Source: Streptomyces hyderabadensis (GTDB lineage Bacteria > Actinomycetota > Actinomycetes > Streptomycetales > Streptomycetaceae). From it: a stretch of 64,000 nt of DNA. This document shows, one piece after another, positions 48,122 to 57,339 of this stretch (within the stretch, counting starts at the first letter, position 1; each line of letters begins with the position of its first letter). The stretch is from NCBI RefSeq assembly GCF_020404845.1, contig NZ_JAIOJZ010000002.1, forward strand, positions 1-64,000, given 5' to 3'. The notes under the pieces are model-generated. The model did no database searches, was not told where the DNA came from, and worked only from the letters and a program-made list of their open reading frames with translations. Position numbers and translations under genes: made by a program.

Positions 48122-49560
48122 TGCCTGAGTCCGCAACGCCGGTGACCCCGGTGACCTTCCCCCCCGCCTTCCTCTGGGGCGCCGCCACCTCGGCGTACCA
48201 GATCGAGGGCGCGGTGCGGGAGGACGGCCGTACCCCCTCGATCTGGGACACCTTCAGCCACACCCCGGGGAAGACGGCCGGTGGCGACAACGGTGACATC
48301 GCTGTCGACCACTACCACCGCTACCGCGACGACGTGGCGCTGATGAAGGACCTGGGCCTCGGCGCCTACCGCTTCTCGGTCTCCTGGACCCGGGTGCAGC
48401 CGACCGGCCGCGGCCCCGCCGTCCAGCGCGGCCTGGACTTCTACCGCCGCCTGGTGGACGAGCTGCTGGCCGCCGGGATCAAGCCGGCCCTCACCCTCTA
48501 CCACTGGGACCTGCCGCAGGAGCTGGAGGACGCGGGCGGCTGGCCCGAGCGGGACACGGCGCACCGTTTCGCCGAGTACGCGCAGATCGTCGGCGAGGCG
48601 CTCGGCGACCGGGTGGAGCAGTGGATCACGCTCAACGAGCCGTGGTGCGCCGCCTTCCTGGGCTACGCCTCCGGCGTGCACGCCCCCGGCCGCACCGACC
48701 CGGCGGCCGCGCTGCGCGCCGCTCACCATCTGAACCTGGCGCACGGCCTGGGCACGGCCGCGCTGCGTTCGGTGATGCCGGCCCGCAACTCGGTGGCGAT
48801 CAGCCTCAACACGTCCGTCGTGCGCCCGCTGTCGCAGAACCCGGCGGACCTGGCGGCGGCGCAGAAGATCGACGACCTGTCCGGCGGGATCTTCCACGGC
48901 CCGATCCTGCACGGCGCCTACCCCCAGTCGCTGCTGGAGGCCACCGCTTCGGTGACGGACTGGTCGTACGTCCAGGACGGCGACCTGGGGCAGATCCGCC
49001 AGCCGATCGACGCGATCTGCCTCAACTACTACACGCCCACGGTGGTGTCGGCGGCCGACGCCGACTCGCGTGCGCCGCGCGCCGACGGCCACGGCGCCAG
49101 CGACCACTCGCCGTGGCCCGCCGCCGACGACGTGGCGTTCCACCAGCCGCCCGGCGAGCGCACGGAGATGGGCTGGAGCGTCGACCCGACCGGCCTGCAC
49201 GAGCTGATCATGCGGTACAACCGCGAGGCCCCCGGCCTGCCGCTGTACATCAGCGAGAACGGCGCGGCCTACGACGACAAGCCCGGCGCGGACGGCTCGG
49301 TGCACGACCCCGACCGGGTCGCCTACCTCAACGGCCACCTCACCGCGGTCCGGCAGGCCATCGCCGACGGCGCCGACGTCCGCGGCTACTACCTGTGGTC
49401 CCTGCTGGACAACTTCGAGTGGGCGTACGGCTACGAGAAGCGCTTCGGCGCGGTGTACGTCGACTACGCCACCCAGCAGCGCACCCCGAAGTCGAGCGCC
49501 CTGTGGTACGGCCGGGCGGCCCGCACGGGGGCCCTGCCGCCGCTGGACGCGGTCGAGTAG
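48121..49560 (+). CDS. bglC: GH1 beta-glucosidase BglC (cellobiase)
   Basis: The 479-residue cytoplasmic enzyme hydrolyses imported cellobiose and cello-oligosaccharides to glucose. It is a complete GH1 barrel: [15 protein letters not shown] at the start, acid/base Glu173 in TLNEPWC, and nucleophile Glu379 in YISENGAAY. There is no signal peptide. ATG 48121 is preferred over one at 48097, because only 48121 has GGGAG upstream and it begins at the conserved region. The gene completes the ceb operon. Confidence 0.96.
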   Translation: MPESATPVTPVTFPPAFLWGAATSAYQIEGAVREDGRTPSIWDTFSHTPGKTAGGDNGDIAVDHYHRYRDDVALMKDLGLGAYRFSVSWTRVQPTGRGPAVQRGLDFYRRLVDELLAAGIKPALTLYHWDLPQELEDAGGWPERDTAHRFAEYAQIVGEALGDRVEQWITLNEPWCAAFLGYASGVHAPGRTDPAAALRAAHHLNLAHGLGTAALRSVMPARNSVAISLNTSVVRPLSQNPADLAAAQKIDDLSGGIFHGPILHGAYPQSLLEATASVTDWSYVQDGDLGQIRQPIDAICLNYYTPTVVSAADADSRAPRADGHGASDHSPWPAADDVAFHQPPGERTEMGWSVDPTGLHELIMRYNREAPGLPLYISENGAAYDDKPGADGSVHDPDRVAYLNGHLTAVRQAIADGADVRGYYLWSLLDNFEWAYGYEKRFGAVYVDYATQQRTPKSSALWYGRAARTGALPPLDAVE

Positions 49561-49608
49561 CCGGTACGGGGGAGTCGCTACGGGGTGCCGGTAGGCACGG
49601 GGACCGAA

Positions 49609-49650
49609 GCGGGGCGCGGCATCCGACGGCGGGGGGATGCCGCGCCCCGC
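49609..49650. terminator. bidirectional terminator between bglC and chitinase
   Basis: Two perfect 16-base arms (49609-49624 and 49635-49650) with a ten-base loop lie between the convergent bglC and chitinase genes. Confidence 0.85.
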
Positions 49651-49697
49651 TCGTGGGGCCGGTGTGGGGCCCGCCCCCACGAGGCAGGAGCCCGGGC

Positions 49698-51164
49698 CTA
49701 CTTGTAGGCGGCGAGCGCCTTGGCGAAGGCGTTCGGCTCCTGGTCCACGGAACTGCAGGTGGCGTCGGCCGAGGGCTTCGGGCCGCCGGGGCAGGCCTTG
49801 TCGCGGGTCGCGGACCACATGGACAGCCCGCCCAGGCCCTTGGACTTCGCGAAGTCGACGAGCTGGGCGGCGTCGTCGACCTTGAAGACCTCACTGGCGA
49901 CGTCGTTGACGCCGATCATCGGGGTGACGGCGACGGTCTTCCAGGCCTCCGCGTCGGACCGGCCGAGGACGCCCTTGACCTGGGCCTGGGTGGCGGTGGC
50001 GGCCTGCTCGGCATAGGTGCCCATGTCGCCGCTGTACGCGGGGCCGTAGTCCATCGCCATGATGTTGACGGCGCCGATGTCCACGCCGTTCTGCTTCGCG
50101 TCGGCGAGCAGGTCGACGCCCGCCTGGGTGAGGCCCTCGGGCATCACCGGGAGGGTGAAGGAGACGTCCAGGCCGGGGTGCTCCTTCTGCAGCGCGGCGA
50201 TCGCCTGGGCGCGGCGGGTGTTGGCTGCCGTGTCGGGCAGCGCGCCGCCCTCGACGTCGAAGTCGACCTTGGTGAGCCGGTAGGCGTCGACGACCTTGCC
50301 GTACGCCGCCGCCAGCGCGTCGGCCGATGTGCAGGTGGTGCCCAGTTCGGAGCCGGAGGCGCCGCCGAAGGAGACCCGGACGTCGCCGCCCTTGGCGCGC
50401 AGGTCGCCTATCTGGCCGGCGACCGCGTCGCTGCCGAGGTCGGTGACGCCGCCCCACTTCGGGGTGCAGCCGCCGCCGTCGGTGACGAAGGCGAGGTTGT
50501 ACTCCTTCACGCCGGTCGCCGTGGAGTGGGCGAGCAGGTCGAAGGCCGGGTAGAGGGAGGTGTCGACGTACGGCGCGAAGCCGGCGCCCGCGGCGGTGCC
50601 GTTGCCGGGGGTCTCGGTGGGGGCCGGGGTGGTGGCGGTGCCGGTCGGGGTCGGCTCGGCGGTGCCGGTCGCCGTGGGGGTGGGGGCCGGTGTGACCGGG
50701 GGCTCGGTGGGGCGGCCGCTGGGCTCGGGGGTGGCGCCGTCGTCGGCCGAGCAGGCGGCGTCGTCGACGAGGCAGCCGGTCGGGTCGCCGGTGCCGTTGA
50801 CGACGAAGCCGACCGTGACGGACTCGCCGGCCCTCAGCCCGTCCGTGTCCCACTTGGGCGGGGTCACGGTGACGTGCTGCCCGTCGGCCTTCGACTCGGC
50901 GTTCCACAGGGAGCCGAGTTTCGTGCCGGAGGGGAGGTCGAACTCCAGGGTCCAGTCCGCCTTCGCCTGCCCGCTGTTGTTGGTGACGACGTACTGGGCG
51001 GTGTAGCCCGTCGACCACTGGCTGGTCTTCGTGTACGCGGCGCCGACCGGGGCGGCCTGGGCGGTGCTGGTGAACAGCAGCGCCCCGCCACCGGCCACGG
51101 CCGCCGCGACGAGGGCGCCGATCGCCTTGTTCCTGCCACTGACCTTGCGTCGGTGCGTGCGCAT
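49698..51164 (-). CDS. secreted GH18 chitinase with N-terminal CBM2
   Basis: The 488-residue extracellular protein has a Sec signal (cleavage near STAQA, residue 37), a CBM2-type carbohydrate-binding domain (about 40-131, YTAQYVVTNNSGQAKADWTL, disulfide Cys131-Cys138 region), a Thr/Pro linker (about 143-195), and a GH18 catalytic domain. The DxDxE motif is VDFDVEG, with Glu305 as proton donor. It should act on chitin at the hyphal surface. The ATG at 51164 begins the signal peptide; an upstream start at 51236 would add 24 unlikely residues. It sits beside the ceb cluster and a two-component system. Confidence 0.92.
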   Translation of the reverse strand: MRTHRRKVSGRNKAIGALVAAAVAGGGALLFTSTAQAAPVGAAYTKTSQWSTGYTAQYVVTNNSGQAKADWTLEFDLPSGTKLGSLWNAESKADGQHVTVTPPKWDTDGLRAGESVTVGFVVNGTGDPTGCLVDDAACSADDGATPEPSGRPTEPPVTPAPTPTATGTAEPTPTGTATTPAPTETPGNGTAAGAGFAPYVDTSLYPAFDLLAHSTATGVKEYNLAFVTDGGGCTPKWGGVTDLGSDAVAGQIGDLRAKGGDVRVSFGGASGSELGTTCTSADALAAAYGKVVDAYRLTKVDFDVEGGALPDTAANTRRAQAIAALQKEHPGLDVSFTLPVMPEGLTQAGVDLLADAKQNGVDIGAVNIMAMDYGPAYSGDMGTYAEQAATATQAQVKGVLGRSDAEAWKTVAVTPMIGVNDVASEVFKVDDAAQLVDFAKSKGLGGLSMWSATRDKACPGGPKPSADATCSSVDQEPNAFAKALAAYK

Positions 51165-51340
51165 CACGTGCCTGCCTTCGCTGTTCACGGTGCCCCCGCG
51201 AGGGAGTGCGGGGGCGGGGTGGGGGTGCGGCAGCACGCTAGCGACCAGGAAACGGGCAAAGAGCCTGATCCGGGCGGGGGTTGACGATCTTAGGGTGGGC
51301 TTAAGGAAGGGATCGGGAGCGATTAATGGTCGTGCCCGGT

Positions 51341-51373
51341 CAGTGCTCGTGACCGGTCAGTGCTCGTGACCGG
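51341..51373. repeat. 17-bp tandem duplication at the end of the kinase gene
   Basis: CAGTGCTCGTGACCGGT (51341-51357) is repeated at once at 51358-51373, with the last base changed. The duplication covers the last codons and the stop of the sensor kinase gene, so it reproduces the sequence of the end of that gene downstream of its stop. Confidence 0.7.
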
Positions 51374-52796
51374 CCCTGGCCGCCGGCGTCGGCGGAGCCG
51401 GCGTGGTCGTGGACACGGGAGCGCGGCTCTGCCGGCGCCGGCGCACCGCACCCCGGTGTCCGCGCCGCAGCGGTGCCGTGCGCCCGTCCAGCTGGATCCA
51501 GATCCGCACCTCGGTGCCGCCCAGCACCGAGGAGCCGATGCGTACGTCGCCGCCGGTCGACTCGGCCATCCGGCGCACGATGTCCAGGCCGAGCCCGGTC
51601 GACCCGTCGGTGCCCGACCCCCGGCCCCGGGCCATGGCCGCCTCGGGGTCGGATATCCCGCCGCCCGCGTCGGAGACCAGCACGATCACCGCGTCCTCGC
51701 CGTTGTGCAGGTCGACGGCGAAGGCGGTGCCCTCGGCGGTGTGCCGGAAGACATTGCCCAGCAGTGCGTCGAGGGAGGCGGCCAGGTCGGTGCGGGCCAC
51801 CGGTATGCGCACCGGCCGGTCGGCGCCGGCCACCCGCCACTTGCGGCCCTCGTCCTCGGCGAGCGCCGACCAGAACGCCATCCGTTCCCGGACCACCTCG
51901 GCCGCGTCGCACCCGGCGCCGGGTCCGGCGGCGGCCGTCTGCGGCTTGGCGTCCCGTGCGGTGCGGATGATGGTGTCGACCTCGCGCTCCAACTGCTCGA
52001 CGGCGGTCCTGGTCTGCTCGGCGGCCGGTCCGTCGCCGAGCGAGGCCGCGTTGAGACGCAGCACCGTCAGCGGAGTGCGCAGGCGGTGGGACAGGTCGGC
52101 GGCCAGCTCCCGTTCGTTGGCCAGGAGCTGGACGACCTGGTCGGCCATGGAGTTGAACGCGACCGCAGCGCGCCGCAGTTCGTCCGGGCCCTCCACGGGC
52201 ACCCGCGCGCCCAGCTTGCCCTCCCCCAGCTCGTGCGCGCCCTCGACCAGGCGCCGGGCGGGCTGCACCATCCGTACGCCCAGCCGGTCGGCGACCGCGA
52301 CCGAGCCGACGATCAGGGCGGCGCCGACCGCGGCCAGCACCGCCCAGGCCGTGCCCACGCCGTTGGTCACCTCGGACTCGGGGACGTACACCTCGACGAC
52401 GGCGATCTGGCCCGAGCTGAGCGCGACCGGCTGGAGCAGGGTGGAACCGCCGCCCACCTCGGTGGTGGAGGCCCGCCCCATCTCCCGTACGGCGGCGATG
52501 TCCTCGTCGGTGGCGCGCTGCCGCCCGATGTCGGTGGCGCCCCCGCCCCCGCCCCCGGGAGCCGGTATGTGCACGGCCATCCCGGCGTCCGAGGCGGCGG
52601 AGGCGACGACGCGTTCCAGCTGCTCGCGGTCGGTGGTGATGGACAGGGCCGGGGCGACGGCGGCGGCCTCCCGTTCGGCGTTGGAGAAGGCGCGGTCGCG
52701 GGCCATCTCCCGGACGACGAGTCCGAGGGGCACGGCGAAGGCGACCACGACCATCGCGGTGACCGCCAGCGAGACCTTGACCAGGGCCCATCTCAT
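51357..52796 (-). CDS. two-component sensor histidine kinase
   Basis: The 479-residue membrane kinase has a first helix (KVSLAVTAMVVVAFAVPLGLVV), an extracytoplasmic sensor of about 110 residues, a second helix (GTAWAVLAAVGAALIVGSVAVA), a HAMP region, the H-box LAADLSHRLRTPLTVLRL with His237, and an ATPase domain with LLGNVFRHT, SDAGGGI and GSTGLGLDIVRR. The tail is Arg/Pro-rich. Its ATG overlaps the response-regulator stop (ATGA), so both are coupled. The signal is not known; a Gly-rich run (about 81-86) lies in the sensor. Confidence 0.92.
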   Translation of the reverse strand: MRWALVKVSLAVTAMVVVAFAVPLGLVVREMARDRAFSNAEREAAAVAPALSITTDREQLERVVASAASDAGMAVHIPAPGGGGGGATDIGRQRATDEDIAAVREMGRASTTEVGGGSTLLQPVALSSGQIAVVEVYVPESEVTNGVGTAWAVLAAVGAALIVGSVAVADRLGVRMVQPARRLVEGAHELGEGKLGARVPVEGPDELRRAAVAFNSMADQVVQLLANERELAADLSHRLRTPLTVLRLNAASLGDGPAAEQTRTAVEQLEREVDTIIRTARDAKPQTAAAGPGAGCDAAEVVRERMAFWSALAEDEGRKWRVAGADRPVRIPVARTDLAASLDALLGNVFRHTAEGTAFAVDLHNGEDAVIVLVSDAGGGISDPEAAMARGRGSGTDGSTGLGLDIVRRMAESTGGDVRIGSSVLGGTEVRIWIQLDGRTAPLRRGHRGAVRRRRQSRAPVSTTTPAPPTPAARAGHEH

Positions 52797-53497
52797 CGTG
52801 GCGGCTCCAGTCGTGGCGGCTCCAGCTTCACGCCGACGCCGCGCAGGGTGTGCAGATAGCGCGGCCGGGCCGCGGTCTCGCCCAGTTTCCGCCGCAGCCA
52901 GGACAGGTGGACGTCGATGGTCTGGTCGTCGCCGTAGGACTGCTGCCAGACCTCGGCGAGCAGTTCCCTGCGCGGGACGACGACCCCGGGGCGGCCGGCC
53001 AGGAAGGCGAGCAGGTCGAACTCGCGGCGGGTCAGGTCGAGGACCACGCCGTCCAGTTCGGCCTGGCGGCGCAGCGGGTCGACGGTGAGGCCGCCGACCC
53101 GCAGGACCGTGGGCGCCGGTGCCTCCGCGGCTCCGCCGCGGGCGCGGCGCAGGACGGCCGCCATCCGGGCCGACAGGTGCTCCACGGAGAAGGGTTTGGT
53201 GAGGTAGTCGTCCGCGCCCGCGTTCAACAGCCGTACGATCTCGGCCTCGTCGTCCCGGGCGGTGGCGACGATCACCGGTACGTCGGTGATGCCACGCAGC
53301 ATCTTCAGCGCCTCGGAGCCGTCCAGGTCGGGCAGTCCGAGGTCCAGGATCACCACGTCGAACCGGAGATGGGCGACCTCGCGCAGCGCCTCCAGTGCCG
53401 TGCCCACGCTGCGCACGGTGTGCGAGGCGTCGGTCAGCTGCCGGATCAGCGCCGAGCGTACGAACTGGTCGTCCTCGACCACGAGCACACTTGCCAT
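52793..53497 (-). CDS. OmpR-family response regulator
   Basis: The 234-residue protein has a receiver domain (VLVVEDDQ with acidic Asp9 and Asp10, phospho-acceptor Asp52 in VVILDLGLPDLDG, Lys in YLTKPF) and a winged-helix DNA-binding domain (RREFDLLAFLAGRPGVVVPRRELL, then IDVHLSWLRRKLGE). The MASVLVVEDD start at 53497 is preferred; a GTG at 53506 would add three residues. It precedes the kinase gene on the same strand. The target genes are not shown by the sequence. Confidence 0.93.
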   Translation of the reverse strand: MASVLVVEDDQFVRSALIRQLTDASHTVRSVGTALEALREVAHLRFDVVILDLGLPDLDGSEALKMLRGITDVPVIVATARDDEAEIVRLLNAGADDYLTKPFSVEHLSARMAAVLRRARGGAAEAPAPTVLRVGGLTVDPLRRQAELDGVVLDLTRREFDLLAFLAGRPGVVVPRRELLAEVWQQSYGDDQTIDVHLSWLRRKLGETAARPRYLHTLRGVGVKLEPPRLEPPR

Positions 53498-53607
53498 GGG
53501 CGGCACCGTACGCCATGCGGACCGGCCCGGTCCGGGCCTGTGGACAACTCCGCCCGGACCCGCGTCACACCGCTTTCGGGCGACACGGGTGGGGCGGGTG
53601 GGGCAGT

Positions 53608-54180
53608 ATGGCCGCGATGCGCAGAGGACTCGTCCACGTGATCGCCTGGCTGCTCGCCACCGGCGCGGCGGTCACGCTGTCGTGGTGGGGCGTGCACACG
53701 GTGATGGCGGGCACGGCCTACGACGCCCCCCGGGCGCTGCCGATCACGGCGGCCGACGCGAGCGTGCGGGACGGGGAGAGCGACGACGGGGAGTCCCTGG
53801 CGTCGTCCACCAGCCGGCCGGCGCCCTCGCCTTCGCCGTCGGACAGCGCCTCGCCGACGCCGAGCCGCACCTCCCGCGAGCCCGGCCCCGCCCCGTCGCG
53901 CACCGAGCCGGCCGGCCCGCCGCCGGCCGACCCGGCGAGCCCGGCACCCGACACGTCCGGCCAGGTCAAGAGCTACGACACCGACGGGGGCCGCGCGGTC
54001 TTCGACCTCGGTACGGCGTCCGCGTCCCTGGTGTCGGCGACGCCGGGCGCGGGCTGGTCGATGCAGGTGTGGAAGACGGAGTCGTGGATCCGGGTGGAGT
54101 TCACCTCGGGCGCCGACCGGGTGTCGGTGTTCTGCACCTGGCACGACGGGCCGCCGCGGGTGGAGATCGGCAGCTACTGA
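53608..54180 (+). CDS. exported Pro/Ser-rich protein, unknown function
   Basis: The 190-residue product has an N-terminal hydrophobic helix (HVIAWLLATGAAVTLSWWGV) that may be an anchor, a long Ser/Pro/Thr/Ala linker (about 65-125) and a compact C-terminal domain of some 65 residues (DGGRAVFDLGTASASLVSATPGAGW, VSVFCTWHDGPPRVEIGSY). The start at 53608 has GGGGC upstream; ATG 53617 is an alternative. It is divergent from the response regulator, which may make it a target or accessory. I recognise no domain. Confidence 0.7.
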   Translation: MAAMRRGLVHVIAWLLATGAAVTLSWWGVHTVMAGTAYDAPRALPITAADASVRDGESDDGESLASSTSRPAPSPSPSDSASPTPSRTSREPGPAPSRTEPAGPPPADPASPAPDTSGQVKSYDTDGGRAVFDLGTASASLVSATPGAGWSMQVWKTESWIRVEFTSGADRVSVFCTWHDGPPRVEIGSY

Positions 54181-54220
54181 ACCAACGCGTCCGGTCGGCG
54201 GCCCCCTTGCCGTCGCGGGC

Positions 54221-55090
54221 TCACCGGAAGACGGACTCCGGCGGTGCGGGCGAGTCCACCGCAGCCGCGTCCGTCACGGGCGGGGCGCCGCCGGTGAAGT
54301 CGGTGAGCGCGCGGCCGTGTTCCACGCGCGCGGGGTGCGGGTCGGAGGCGGCCCGGCGGGTGAGTTCGGCGATCGGCAGCGGGTGGTCGGCGGCCACCAG
54401 GATCGCGTTGCCGAAGCGTTTGCCGCGCAGTACGGCCGGGTCGGCGACGAGGGCGAGTTCGGCGAACCGGGCGGCGGCGGTGGCGATCTGGCCGCGCAGG
54501 TGGGCGAGCGGCGGGCCGTCGGCGAGGTTGGCGGCGTAGACCCCGCCGGGCGCGAGCGCGCGCCGCACCTCGTCGAGGAACTCGGTGGAGGTCAGGTGGG
54601 CCGGGGTGCGGGCCCCGCCGAAGACGTCCGCGACGACGAGGTCCGCCCAGCCGTCGGGCACCTTGGCCAGACCGGCGCGGGCGTCGGTGGAGCGCACCCG
54701 GATCCGCGCGCCGGGGTCGAGGGGAAGCTCCCGGCGGACCAACTGGACGAGGGCGGCGTCCCGTTCGACGACCTGCTGGGTGGAGCGGGGGCGGGTGGCG
54801 GCGAGGTAGCGGGGAAGGGTGAGGGCGCCGCCGCCGAGGTGCACGGCCCGGACCGGTCTGCCGGGCGGGGCGGCCAGGTCGATGACGTGGCCGATGCGGC
54901 GCTGGTACTCGAAGGACAGGTACGCCGGGTCGTCGAGGTCGACGTGCGACTGCGGGGCGCCGTCGATCAGCAGCGTCCGGGCCCGCGGCCGGTCCCGGTC
55001 GGGCACCAGCTCGGCGCGTCCCCCGTCGACGTCCTCGACGACGGCCTCGGCGGCTGCGCGCCCGCGCCGGGCGTTCCTGGACTTTCCCAT
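54221..55090 (-). CDS. spermidine-synthase-fold SAM-binding protein
   Basis: The 289-residue protein has the Rossmann fold of the spermidine synthase family. VHLGGGALTLPRYL is the SAM-binding motif I, VVERDAALVQLVRRELPL the acidic strand after it, and DLVVADVFGGARTP the position of the catalytic Asp region. The N-terminal part (about 1-75) is a short beta domain (RTLLIDGAPQSHVDLDDPAYLSFEY). Bacterial homologues are often annotated as fused or lone spermidine synthase-like; polyamine synthesis is not proven. It lies 42 bases from the next minus-strand gene. Confidence 0.8.
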   Translation of the reverse strand: MGKSRNARRGRAAAEAVVEDVDGGRAELVPDRDRPRARTLLIDGAPQSHVDLDDPAYLSFEYQRRIGHVIDLAAPPGRPVRAVHLGGGALTLPRYLAATRPRSTQQVVERDAALVQLVRRELPLDPGARIRVRSTDARAGLAKVPDGWADLVVADVFGGARTPAHLTSTEFLDEVRRALAPGGVYAANLADGPPLAHLRGQIATAAARFAELALVADPAVLRGKRFGNAILVAADHPLPIAELTRRAASDPHPARVEHGRALTDFTGGAPPVTDAAAVDSPAPPESVFR

Positions 55091-55132
55091 CGGTCCATTA
55101 TCCGGGTCGGGCCGGACCGGGACCGGCGGTGC

Positions 55133-55528
55133 TCAGCGGCAGCTGTCCGCGGCCCTGATCAGCCGGGCCGCCTCGCCCAGCGCGGCCCGCAGCACGGCGG
55201 GGTCGGTCGCCAGGTCCGCCTCGCCGGGCGGCAGCAGCCAGTCGGAGCCCTCCACGGGCGGCTGGGGCTCCGGGACGACGCGCAGTCCGCGGCCGTCCGT
55301 CTCCGTGCAGGTGCTGCCGGGCACGTCCCAGGCGGCGGCGGTGCCCGGCGGCACCAGGAAGCCCAGGGTGTCGCAGCCGTCGTCGTGGAGCACCGAGCCC
55401 ACCCCCTCACCGGCTCCCCGCCTGAGGATGTCGACCGCCTCCAGACCCTGCCGGGTCGGCACGGTGACGACCTCGCAGGCTTCGCAGGGGGGAACGCTGA
55501 CGCTGGTGTCCATCCCGGCCTCCACCAC
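55133..55528 (-). CDS. conserved hypothetical protein, Streptomyces-type
   Basis: The 131-residue soluble acidic protein has a CEAC pair near the N-terminus and further cysteines (DDGCDTLG, GSTCTET, ADSCR at the end). The GTG at 55528 has a strong AGGAGGA just upstream and is preferred; ATG 55513 is an alternative. It lies upstream of the spermidine-synthase-like gene in the same direction, with a 42-base gap, so they may share a transcript. I do not recognise the family. Confidence 0.6.
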   Translation of the reverse strand: MVEAGMDTSVSVPPCEACEVVTVPTRQGLEAVDILRRGAGEGVGSVLHDDGCDTLGFLVPPGTAAAWDVPGSTCTETDGRGLRVVPEPQPPVEGSDWLLPPGEADLATDPAVLRAALGEAARLIRAADSCR

Positions 55529-55797
55529 GGAACTCCTCCTCGGACGAGCGGCTCGGGAGTCGGGGGCCTCCCGGTCCACCCGGTTCAACGCGGCGGTCCG
55601 TCAACGGCTACGGCCGGGGCCCGCCGCAAAGGATGGCACTTCATGGCAGATCGTGGATGAGATATCCGGTTTGTAGCCAAACAGTGCGTGGCCGCTCCGT
55701 CACAGCCGGTACGTTCTTGCTCGCCGGAAACAGGGGCGCGAGTCCCACCCGCCCCTGTCCCGGCATGGTTCGACGGTTCGCACGAGAGGACCCGGCC

Positions 55798-57264
55798 ATG
55801 GCGTCGTCAACGGTGACCTCCGCCCAGTCCGAACGGCCCCCGCGGCCGAACCTCGCCTTCAGGCGGTTGCGCGGCAAGCGCTCCCCGGCGGAGTTCGCGG
55901 CGGCGGTCCGCCGGGCCGCGCGCGAGATCGGCGAGCGGGTCAGCTGTGACGCGCGCTACGTCGGCCGGGTCGAGGCGGGCGAGATCCGCTGCCCCAACTA
56001 CGCGTACGAGCGGGTGTTCCTGCACATGTTCCCCGGCCGCACGCTCACCGACCTGGGGTTCGCGCCCCGCTCGTCGGTGCGCGGGCGCCAGGCGCGCACC
56101 CCGGGTGAGTCGCGAGGGGCGGGTGAGCCGTATGAGACCTACGACACGCCAGACACGCACGACACGCACAACAGGCACGACAGGCACCACACGCACGACC
56201 GGCACCACCCGCAAGACCTGTACGAAACGCACGACAACACCGAGGAGAGCGACGTGCTGCGTCGCGCATTCATGACGAGCGGAGCCACCGTGGCCGCCGC
56301 CTCGCTGGGCCCCCTGGGCCTCGCCTTCGACGCCGCGGCGGCCGGGCGCCCGGTGCGCCGGGCCGGGACGGGCGAGGCCGGCGCCCTCGAGGAGGCCGTC
56401 CGCCGGATCCGGGTGCTCGACGACCGGCACGGCGCGGACGGCCTCTACCGGCGCGCGGCGGCCCCGCTGCGCACCGCCTACGCACTCCTGGACGCGGGCG
56501 CGTCCCGGCAGGCGACGGCGGACCGGCTCTACACCGGCGCCGGTGAGCTGGCGATCTCCGTGGGCTGGCTGGCGCACGACTCGGGGCGCTTCGACGACGC
56601 GCGCTCCCACTACGCCGAGGCCCTGGCCACCGCCCGGATGAGCGGCGACGCGGGCCTGGAGGCGCACGCCTTCTGCAACATGGCGTTCCTGGCCCGCGAC
56701 GCCGGCCGCCCGCGCGAGGCGGTACGGGCGGCCCAGGCCGCGCAGCGCGCCGCCCGTCCGCTGGGCTCGGCCCGGCTGACGTCCCTGCTGGCGCTGCGCG
56801 AGGCGGGCGGCTGGGCGGGGCTCGCCGACCGCGTCGGCTGCGAGCAGGCGCTGGTGCGGGCGCAGACCCTCTTCGCACGGGGCCCCTCGGACACCGACCC
56901 CGAGTGGATGAGTTTCTACGGCGAGGCCGAGCTGGAGGGGCTGGAGGCGCAGTGCTGGTCCACCCTGGGCGACTGGCCCCGGGCCGCCCGGCACGCGCGG
57001 CGGGCGGCGGATCTCCAGGACCCGCACTTCACCCGGAACCTCGCGCTGTACTCGGCGGAACTGGCGGACGACCTGGCCCGCGGCGGCCGCCCCGACGAGG
57101 CGGCGGGGGCGGGCATGCGGTGCCTGGACCTGCTGGGCGAGGTCCAGTCCTCCCGCGTGCACACGATGCTGGCGGGCACGGCCCGGGTGCTCCTCCCCCA
57201 CCGCCGCGCCTCGGGCGTCTCCGCCTTCCTGGACCGCCACGGGGCGCTGCCGCGCCCGGCGTGA
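55798..57264 (+). CDS. HTH/TPR-type regulatory protein with His/Asp-rich linker
   Basis: The 488-residue protein resembles the large NsdA-like group of Streptomyces regulators, which combine an N-terminal DNA-binding-like domain (NLAFRRLRGKRSPAEFAAAVRRAA, VGRVEAGEI) with a C-terminal tetratricopeptide region. Between them a His/Asp/Thr-rich linker (about 116-146) is encoded by ten 9-base tandem units. After it comes DVLRRAFMTSGATVAAASLGPLGL, resembling an exported or membrane-associated helix, then helical repeats (GELAISVGWLAHDSGRFDDARSHYAEALATAR and others). AGAGGA eight bases before ATG 55798 supports that start. Confidence 0.75.
   Translation: MASSTVTSAQSERPPRPNLAFRRLRGKRSPAEFAAAVRRAAREIGERVSCDARYVGRVEAGEIRCPNYAYERVFLHMFPGRTLTDLGFAPRSSVRGRQARTPGESRGAGEPYETYDTPDTHDTHNRHDRHHTHDRHHPQDLYETHDNTEESDVLRRAFMTSGATVAAASLGPLGLAFDAAAAGRPVRRAGTGEAGALEEAVRRIRVLDDRHGADGLYRRAAAPLRTAYALLDAGASRQATADRLYTGAGELAISVGWLAHDSGRFDDARSHYAEALATARMSGDAGLEAHAFCNMAFLARDAGRPREAVRAAQAAQRAARPLGSARLTSLLALREAGGWAGLADRVGCEQALVRAQTLFARGPSDTDPEWMSFYGEAELEGLEAQCWSTLGDWPRAARHARRAADLQDPHFTRNLALYSAELADDLARGGRPDEAAGAGMRCLDLLGEVQSSRVHTMLAGTARVLLPHRRASGVSAFLDRHGALPRPA
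56144..56233 (+). repeat. ten-unit 9-bp tandem repeat in coding sequence
   Basis: Ten consecutive 9-base units based on ACACGCACG run from 56144 to 56233, with one to four changes per unit. They encode the tripeptide pattern D-T/R-H and produce a His/Asp-rich linker in the HTH/TPR protein. The length is likely to vary between strains. Confidence 0.85.
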
Positions 57265-57339
57265 CATCGATCGCGGGGGTGCCCCCGGGCCGTTCAGGCG
57301 CCTTGGGAGGCACGACTGCCCGCAGCCGGTACCGGCCCG

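Noticed and set aside
45457..49818. 1453-residue open frame on the minus strand across cebE, cebF, cebG and bglC
   Set aside because: High GC leaves long stop-free antisense frames; the plus strand carries the real coding motifs and ribosome-binding sites.
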